Assembly: GCA_050013795.1 (NCBI GenBank)
Contig: JBEKEO010000099.1
Location: 1 to 10,103 of the forward strand
Direction: 5' to 3'
Length of the DNA: 10,103 nt
DNA from: CAWHOW01 sp050013795
GTDB taxonomy: Bacteria > Bacteroidota > Bacteroidia > Bacteroidales > CG2-30-32-10
In this document: in pieces, positions 5,440 to 10,103 of the stretch
Layout: the number at the start of each line of letters is the position of its first letter
Position numbering within the stretch: the stretch's first letter is position 1
The notes under the pieces: generated by a model
What the model was told of the DNA's origin: nothing
What the model saw: the letters and a program-made list of their open reading frames with translations, nothing else
Databases searched by the model: none
Position numbers and translations under genes: made by a program

Positions 5440-7509
5440 TTAATCAATAGTTTTAGCGTTTTTCATTTCCTGCAATTTGCGCTTGGCTTTTTCGGCAAGC
5501 TGATGGTATTTATCGGCTTTAATAAAATCGTTCTTCGCGCGGAAATACATACTAAGGCGCATGCAGGCATTGTAACTTTGCGGAACCAGTTCAACGGCTT
5601 TTTCCATGTACGATATTGCAGTTGCCGTATCGCCCCTGTGCAGGCTGTAATTAGCCAGGTTAACATAAGGCATGTCGGTAGCGGGGTCGATACGCATTAT
5701 CCGTTTATTTATGGCTATGGCGCTGTCGGCAATTTTAAACTCATTATAATACAGGTTGGCTAAGTTGCTCATGGCTTTTGCATAGTCGGGCTTCAAAACA
5801 ATGGCTTTTTTATAAGCGTTCGCCGCATTGCTAAAACAATCCATTGCCTCCTTCGTAAGACTACTGTCCTTTTTTTCACGTCCAAGCATTTCATACGAAA
5901 AAGCCATGTTGAAAAGAGTTTCAGTATAAGCGGGATTTATTTCGAGGGCTTTTTTAAAATACCATATAGCGGTGCTGAAATCCTTCTTAATGGTGAAATA
6001 AACAGAACCTATATTATTATAGGAAGAATAATAATCGGGATAAATGGAAAGGCAGCGTTTGTATAAAAATATAATGCTGTCGGCTTTGCGGTCAACATCA
6101 GGGGGCGTGTTCCCTTTCATACAGGCTTCGGTTAATTCGGTATTCATCCTCCCTGCAATAAGTGCATTTGCTTTTGCCGATTTTTCGAGGTTAACAATAT
6201 CGTGCTTATATAAACTCATGTGTGTATCCCAGTCTTTATTCCTTACAATTGTTTTAGCTGAATATGGAATAAGTATGATGACCAGCACAACGATTATTGC
6301 CTTGATGTCTTTTGGCAGAAAGGATGTTGCCTTTGGGTTTTTCTTCAGTAAAATAAATAATCCATACGCCAGTGCAAGGCAAAATGCAACAGATGAAGCA
6401 TACATGTACCGCTCGCCAACAATGCCCATAGCAGGTTTCACTAAATTGGAGAACATGGAAATGCAAATAAGGTAATAGAAAATGATAAACGACAGTATAT
6501 GTTTTTGCTTTAGTTTAGATATTGCATAAACAAACAAGCCAAGATGCACAACAAGTGAAAACAGTGCCCATCCGTTTGTTAAACGAACTATCGGGATCAT
6601 GTTGTAGCCATAATAAAACAATAGTGGATGGGGGAAAATAAGTATCTTTAAATAGAATAATAGCGTCATCATTCCTGTTCCCAGGCGGAAAATAAATCCC
6701 GGATGAGAATGAAGCGGATTTTCAAAGAAAAATACTTCCCTGTCGGGCTTGGGCAAATAGAGTTTAGGAACATACCTTGCTAAAATCAATGCAACAAGTA
6801 TCACCGCAAACACTATTAAAAGCTTTTTGGGCGATGAATTAGTAAAGAAATAAAGCACCAGCGGGAAAATAGCAAGAAACACTATAGCGCTGGCTTTGGA
6901 AAAGTATGCCAGTATATAAAATACAAATGCCAGTATAATATACCTCCACTTTGATGTGTCAGCATATTTTAACAGGTAATGCAAACAGACAAGGCTTCCA
7001 AGGAAACTAAGCATTTCATCGCGGTTCTTCAAACTGGCCACAACTTCGGTATGAATAGGATGCGCTATAAACAGCAGGATAGCAATAATGGGAAAGACAG
7101 GATGAAAATCTTTCAGCAGCTTTTTCAGAATATTGAACAGCAACAGGCAGGTAAGAATATAAATCAGGATATTGATGAAATGGCTTACATGCGGATTTAC
7201 TCCGAAGAACTGGTTTTCAATGGCAAAAAAAGTCTTTACCACCGGCCTGTATTCGTATTTTAATTTCCCTTCCGAGTATAAGGTTGTCCAGATGACGGGT
7301 ATGGCTTTTATTCCTTCCGCAACACGCTTGTTAGTATTACTGACAAGTTCGTCGTCCATGGAATAATGGTTAGGAATGGTGTTCCCGTAAAGCAGAAAAC
7401 AAAAACCAATGATAATTAATGGCATCCAGTTAATCTTCCGTTTAGGCTTTTTAATTGCCTGTTTGGGTATTGGCTGTGTTTTGATTTCTTTTTTCTTAGC
7501 TTTTGCCAT
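5440..7509 (-). CDS. TMTC-like membrane protein: GT-C glycosyltransferase half plus TPR half
   Basis: 689 residues. A Lys-rich cytoplasmic tail (1-27) precedes about eleven or twelve membrane helices (about 29 to 418) and then a soluble TPR domain (about 440-677, four to five repeats, e.g. SYNNIGSVYFTIKKDFSTAI near 496-515). The membrane half has marks of the TMTC/DUF1736 group: acidic pair D52-D53 in the first loop, YRP (87-89), FGVNPHVSHFINIL (102-115), AHPIHTEVVASLKNRDEM (149-166), a DUF1736-like stretch (FFENPLHSHPGFIFRLGTGM, 261-280) and GERYMYASSVAF (365-376). Animal TMTC proteins are ER O-mannosyltransferases; related GT-C enzymes use lipid-linked sugars. Glycosyl transfer to an exported protein or polymer is therefore a reasonable inference but unproven. 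The gene follows parE by 96 bases on the same strand with no visible terminator between them. The TPR half may bind an acceptor or partner; which side of the membrane it faces depends on the true helix count. Confidence 0.85.
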   Translation of the reverse strand: MAKAKKKEIKTQPIPKQAIKKPKRKINWMPLIIIGFCFLLYGNTIPNHYSMDDELVSNTNKRVAEGIKAIPVIWTTLYSEGKLKYEYRPVVKTFFAIENQFFGVNPHVSHFINILIYILTCLLLFNILKKLLKDFHPVFPIIAILLFIAHPIHTEVVASLKNRDEMLSFLGSLVCLHYLLKYADTSKWRYIILAFVFYILAYFSKASAIVFLAIFPLVLYFFTNSSPKKLLIVFAVILVALILARYVPKLYLPKPDREVFFFENPLHSHPGFIFRLGTGMMTLLFYLKILIFPHPLLFYYGYNMIPIVRLTNGWALFSLVVHLGLFVYAISKLKQKHILSFIIFYYLICISMFSNLVKPAMGIVGERYMYASSVAFCLALAYGLFILLKKNPKATSFLPKDIKAIIVVLVIILIPYSAKTIVRNKDWDTHMSLYKHDIVNLEKSAKANALIAGRMNTELTEACMKGNTPPDVDRKADSIIFLYKRCLSIYPDYYSSYNNIGSVYFTIKKDFSTAIWYFKKALEINPAYTETLFNMAFSYEMLGREKKDSSLTKEAMDCFSNAANAYKKAIVLKPDYAKAMSNLANLYYNEFKIADSAIAINKRIMRIDPATDMPYVNLANYSLHRGDTATAISYMEKAVELVPQSYNACMRLSMYFRAKNDFIKADKYHQLAEKAKRKLQEMKNAKTID

Positions 7510-7537
7510 ATGTTGAATGATTTGACAGATAAGCCTG

Positions 7538-7568
7538 CAAAAGGTATGCTATCAAAAAGGAGGAGCAA
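7538..7568 (-). promoter_or_regulatory. Weak candidate promoter for the TMTC-like gene
   Basis: On the minus strand TTG (7566-7568), a 19-base spacer and TACCTTTTG (7538-7546), which is TAnnTTTG with one extra T. It sits 29 bases before the ATG. Weak; read-through from parE is an alternative. Confidence 0.3.
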
Positions 7569-7605
7569 GATAATACTATTGGGAATAACAGCAAAATAAA
7601 AATTA

Positions 7606-9450
7606 TCAGGGTTCGGCAAAATCCAGTTCCACACGGAGATTATCTATGATAAAATTCTGCCTTTCGGGTGTGTTCTTACCCATATAAAAAGACAACATCT
7701 CCCCTATGCTTGATGTGCTCTTTAAAATAACAGGATCGAGGCGCATTGAAGGACCAATAAAATGTTTGAACTCATCGGGTGATATTTCCCCAAGGCCTTT
7801 AAATCGTGTTATTTCAGGTTTAACTCCTAACTCTTTCAAGGCATCCTGTTTTTCTTCGTCAGAATAACAATAGATGGTTTTACTTTTGTTTCTTACACGG
7901 AACAAAGGCGTTTGCAAGATATACAAATGACCATATTTTACAAGGTCGGGGAAAAATTGCAGAAAGAATGTAATAAGCAACAGGCGGATATGCATACCGT
8001 CTACATCGGCATCAGTTGCAATAACAATGTTATTATAACGAAGGTTTTCCAAATCCTCTTCAATATTCAATGCGGATTGCAATAAATTGAATTCTTCATT
8101 CTCATAAACAACTTTCTTGTTCATCCCATAACAGTTCAGGGGTTTTCCTTTCAGGCTGAAAACTGCTTGAGTGTTTACATCCCTTGATTTTGTTATGGAA
8201 CCGCTTGCAGAATCACCCTCTGTAATAAAAAGTGTGGTATCCAGTTTTCTTTCGTCGTTACTACTATAATGCACCCTGCAATCGCGTAACTTTTTATTGA
8301 AGAGGCTTGCTTTCTTTACACTGTCTCTGGCAATCTTTTTAATATTGGCAAGTTCTTTACGTTCTTTTTCCGACTGAAGTATCTTCCTTAAAAGCGCTTC
8401 AGCAGTTTCAGGGTTTTTATGTAAGAAATCGTCTAATTGTTTTTTAACAATATCATTCACATAATTCCTTATGCTGGAGCCATTGGGTTCCATGTATTGC
8501 GAACCAAGTTTTGTTTTTGTCTGCGATTCGAAAACGGGTTCCTGTATTTTAATGCTGATGGCTGCAATGATAGAAGAACGAATATCTCCTGCATCAAAAT
8601 CTTTTTTATAAAATTCGCGAATTGTCTTAACCACTGCTTCACGGAAAGCTCCCTGATGTGTACCACCCTGTGGTGTATAAGTGCCATTTACAAACGAATA
8701 ATATTCCTCTCCATATTGGGTATGACTATGTGTCATCGCAAACTCAAAATCGTTATCTTTAATATGGATTATTGGGTAAACCAATTCAGTTCCATTAATA
8801 TATTTAGTCAGTAGGTCGCGCAGACCGTTTTCTGCATAATAACGCTGTCCGTTGAAATAAATGGAAAGTCCCGTATTTAAAAATGTATAATTCCATAGCA
8901 GGTTATCGATGTATTCAGTAATGAAATGATATTTCCCGAATATAGTTTCATCAGGGATAAAGGTTACTATAGTTCCATTCCTTAAATCAGTCTTTTCTTC
9001 TTTGCTTTCTTTTAGCAGGTTACCGCCGGCAAATTCTGCATATTTTGTTTTTCCTTCTCTTACCGATTGTGTATGGAAATATGATGATAGTGCATTAACT
9101 GCTTTAGAACCTACTCCATTCAAACCAACTGTTTTCTTAAAAACTTCCGAATCGAATTTAGCTCCTGTGTTTTGCTTTGAAACACAATCAACAATTTTAC
9201 CCAGGGGAATACCTCGTCCGAAATCTCTGACAGTAACTTTCTGGTCTTTGATAGTTATCTCAATCTTTTTCCCGAAACCCATGATGTATTCGTCCACTGC
9301 ATTATCAATAATTTCTTTCAGCAGCACATAAATACCGTCGTCGTGCGAAGCGCCATCACCAAGTTTGCCAATATACATACCTGGGCGTTTCCGTATATGT
9401 TCTTTCGGATCAAGGGTAACAACGCTTTCTTCAGTATAATTGCCTGACAT
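7606..9450 (-). CDS. parE: DNA topoisomerase IV subunit B (ParE)
   Basis: 614 residues from the ATG at 9448-9450. ATPase and strand-passage subunit of the type IIA topoisomerase that unlinks daughter chromosomes. GHKL ATPase: KEHIRKRPGMYIG (16-28), EIIDNAVDEY (46-55; E46 and N50 correspond to the catalytic base and Mg ligand), DFGRGIP (76-82), GLNGVGSKAVNALS (109-122). Transducer: QTK loop (310-312). TOPRIM: EGDSASGS (411-418) and DADVDG (480-485), then RFKGLGEISPDEF (549-561). The start resembles Bacteroidota ParE (EHIRKRPGMYIGKLGDG) rather than GyrB (VRKRPAMYIGD), and the length fits ParE. A TTG 18 bases upstream keeps the frame open, but it overlaps the promoter -7 element, so the ATG is preferred. 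ParC (subunit A), often the next gene in this phylum, does not follow here. Confidence 0.95.
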   Translation of the reverse strand: MSGNYTEESVVTLDPKEHIRKRPGMYIGKLGDGASHDDGIYVLLKEIIDNAVDEYIMGFGKKIEITIKDQKVTVRDFGRGIPLGKIVDCVSKQNTGAKFDSEVFKKTVGLNGVGSKAVNALSSYFHTQSVREGKTKYAEFAGGNLLKESKEEKTDLRNGTIVTFIPDETIFGKYHFITEYIDNLLWNYTFLNTGLSIYFNGQRYYAENGLRDLLTKYINGTELVYPIIHIKDNDFEFAMTHSHTQYGEEYYSFVNGTYTPQGGTHQGAFREAVVKTIREFYKKDFDAGDIRSSIIAAISIKIQEPVFESQTKTKLGSQYMEPNGSSIRNYVNDIVKKQLDDFLHKNPETAEALLRKILQSEKERKELANIKKIARDSVKKASLFNKKLRDCRVHYSSNDERKLDTTLFITEGDSASGSITKSRDVNTQAVFSLKGKPLNCYGMNKKVVYENEEFNLLQSALNIEEDLENLRYNNIVIATDADVDGMHIRLLLITFFLQFFPDLVKYGHLYILQTPLFRVRNKSKTIYCYSDEEKQDALKELGVKPEITRFKGLGEISPDEFKHFIGPSMRLDPVILKSTSSIGEMLSFYMGKNTPERQNFIIDNLRVELDFAEP

Positions 9451-9465
9451 GTATAAAATTTTGTG

Positions 9466-9492
9466 CAAATTTAAGTTAAAAGAGAATTACAA
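9466..9492 (-). promoter_or_regulatory. Promoter of parE
   Basis: On the minus strand TAAATTTG (9466-9473) matches TAnnTTTG exactly; a TTG (9490-9492) lies 16 bases upstream, slightly shorter than the usual spacing. Transcription would start near 9459-9461, about ten bases before the ATG, so the message would have a very short leader. Confidence 0.55.
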
Positions 9493-9570
9493 TCACATTA
9501 AACGAAAATGAAATATTAACAAGCGGGTTGAAAAATTGTTAATCGCCAAAAGAATAGTGAAATGTTTGCA

Positions 9571-9603
9571 AATAAAAAAGGGTTTCGCTTTTGCGAAACC
9601 CTT
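9571..9603 (-). terminator. Intrinsic terminator of the T9SS-exported protein gene
   Basis: An 11-bp perfect stem (9578-9588 with 9593-9603), four-base loop, followed on the minus strand by a run of T (TTTTTTATTTG, including the stem-base T's). It starts 24 bases after the stop codon at 9628 and ends well before the parE promoter, so it insulates parE from the upstream gene. Confidence 0.88.
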
Positions 9604-9627
9604 AATGTTTTCCTTTTCTTAATTTAT

Positions 9628-10103
9628 TTAATCCTTAATAAACTTCTTTACCACCACCCCTTTTTCCGTTGTTGCTTTTATAAAGTACACGCCTTTTGCA
9701 AAGCTGCTGCAATTAATAGTTTTAGCAGTGATTATGCAAAGCAGCCTTCCTGTAATATCTGTTATTTCTATACTCTTAATTTGCAAAGCAGTTTGTATTT
9801 GCAAATTATCGGTAACCGGATTTGGATAAACAGTAACCATATTATTTATAGCTGCTGTTTCTTCTATGGCTGTTGTTGCTTGAACAAAATTTGATTTTAC
9901 AAGATGATGAACGGAAGCCATTAATCTGGAACTACTACCATAACAAACTGGAGAATTAAATCCAACAAAATATTTTACATAAGCCGGATTCGGATTTGAA
10001 TAATTATACAAATACTGTGTGCCCGGTACTGAATCTATAAGAGTTTCAACACCACTGTTTGTAATGCCATATATGTAATAATTAGGAACAGTTAATCCCT
10101 GAT
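9628..10103 (-). CDS. C-terminal part of a secreted protein with a type IX sorting domain
   Basis: Only the last 157 residues are in the window; the frame is open through its right edge, so any start inside the window is artificial. The final 70 residues or so form a Por/T9SS type A sorting domain: VTVYPNPVTDNLQIQ, ITDITGRLL, FAKGVYFIKATTEKG, and terminal VKKFIKD. Such domains direct proteins across the outer membrane through the PorKLMN-SprA machinery and are then removed, often with attachment to the surface. The preceding segment (YVKYFVGFNSPVCYGSSSRL, then HHLVKSN) resembles the conserved end of the repeat or fibronectin-like domain often found just before this sorting domain; this is an impression, not a domain hit. 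The enzymatic or adhesive function is outside the window and unknown. An intrinsic terminator follows. Confidence 0.9.
   Translation of the reverse strand, partial: QGLTVPNYYIYGITNSGVETLIDSVPGTQYLYNYSNPNPAYVKYFVGFNSPVCYGSSSRLMASVHHLVKSNFVQATTAIEETAAINNMVTVYPNPVTDNLQIQTALQIKSIEITDITGRLLCIITAKTINCSSFAKGVYFIKATTEKGVVVKKFIKD

Noticed and set aside
6044..6475. 143-codon plus-strand frame
   Set aside because: Antisense to the TMTC-like gene; no recognisable domain, and the minus-strand protein is continuous and family-like throughout.
8437..9331. Plus-strand frames inside parE
   Set aside because: Shadows of a highly conserved essential gene whose motifs are all on the minus strand.
9451..9468. 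TTG start adding six residues to ParE
   Set aside because: The TTG forms part of a consensus -7 promoter element, and the added residues are not part of the usual ParE N-terminus.
9562..9894. 110-codon plus-strand frame beginning in the terminator
   Set aside because: It runs through the terminator hairpin and antisense to the T9SS sorting domain; Phe/Cys-rich composition is that of an antisense frame.
1..10103. A previously undescribed defence, mobile or biosynthetic system
   Set aside because: No integrase, transposase, nuclease, toxin or phage gene is seen, and the genes belong to known, mostly unrelated envelope or housekeeping families. 'YwqK toxin-antitoxin' labels for MORN-2 proteins are not evidence of a toxin.

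Overview
The window looks like chromosomal DNA from a member of the phylum Bacteroidota. Supporting signs are a type IX secretion (Por/T9SS) C-terminal sorting domain, a ParE of the Bacteroidota type, several matches to the Bacteroidota sigma-factor consensus (TTG/TTTG, then TAnnTTTG), start codons without clear Shine-Dalgarno sequences, and AT-rich DNA. I see no phage, integrase, transposase, CRISPR array, tRNA or rRNA. The closest genus cannot be told from the sequence.

Layout from left to right. (1) 1-736, minus: 5' part of a TonB-dependent outer-membrane receptor, preceded by a cobalamin riboswitch (856-1035), so it is very probably a BtuB-type B12 transporter. (2) 1130-1963 and 2069-3043, both minus: a secreted MORN-repeat protein with an Asn/Pro-rich tail, and upstream of it a secreted M23 peptidase with a C-terminal LysM domain. 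A promoter precedes the peptidase gene and a probable terminator (1070-1111) closes the unit before the riboswitch. (3) 3257-5324, plus: an ABC-2 exporter, ATPase and permease genes overlapping by 8 bases. (4) 5325-5439: a convergent intergenic region with a probable terminator between two different short tandem-repeat tracts. (5) 5440-7509, minus: a large membrane protein with a TMTC-like GT-C glycosyltransferase half and a TPR half. (6) 7606-9450, minus: topoisomerase IV subunit B (parE), starting at an ATG 18 bases inside the longest open frame and with a promoter at its 5' end. (7) 9628-10103, minus: 3' end of a T9SS-exported protein with a strong intrinsic terminator.

The genes do not form one pathway. 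They are mostly cell-envelope functions (vitamin uptake, wall hydrolysis, export, possible glycosylation, secreted surface protein) beside one chromosome-maintenance gene. I found no convincing undescribed multi-gene system. The items most worth a second look are the bacterial TMTC-like protein, the microrepeats at 5337-5433, the Asn/Pro tandem-repeat tail, and parE with no parC directly downstream.
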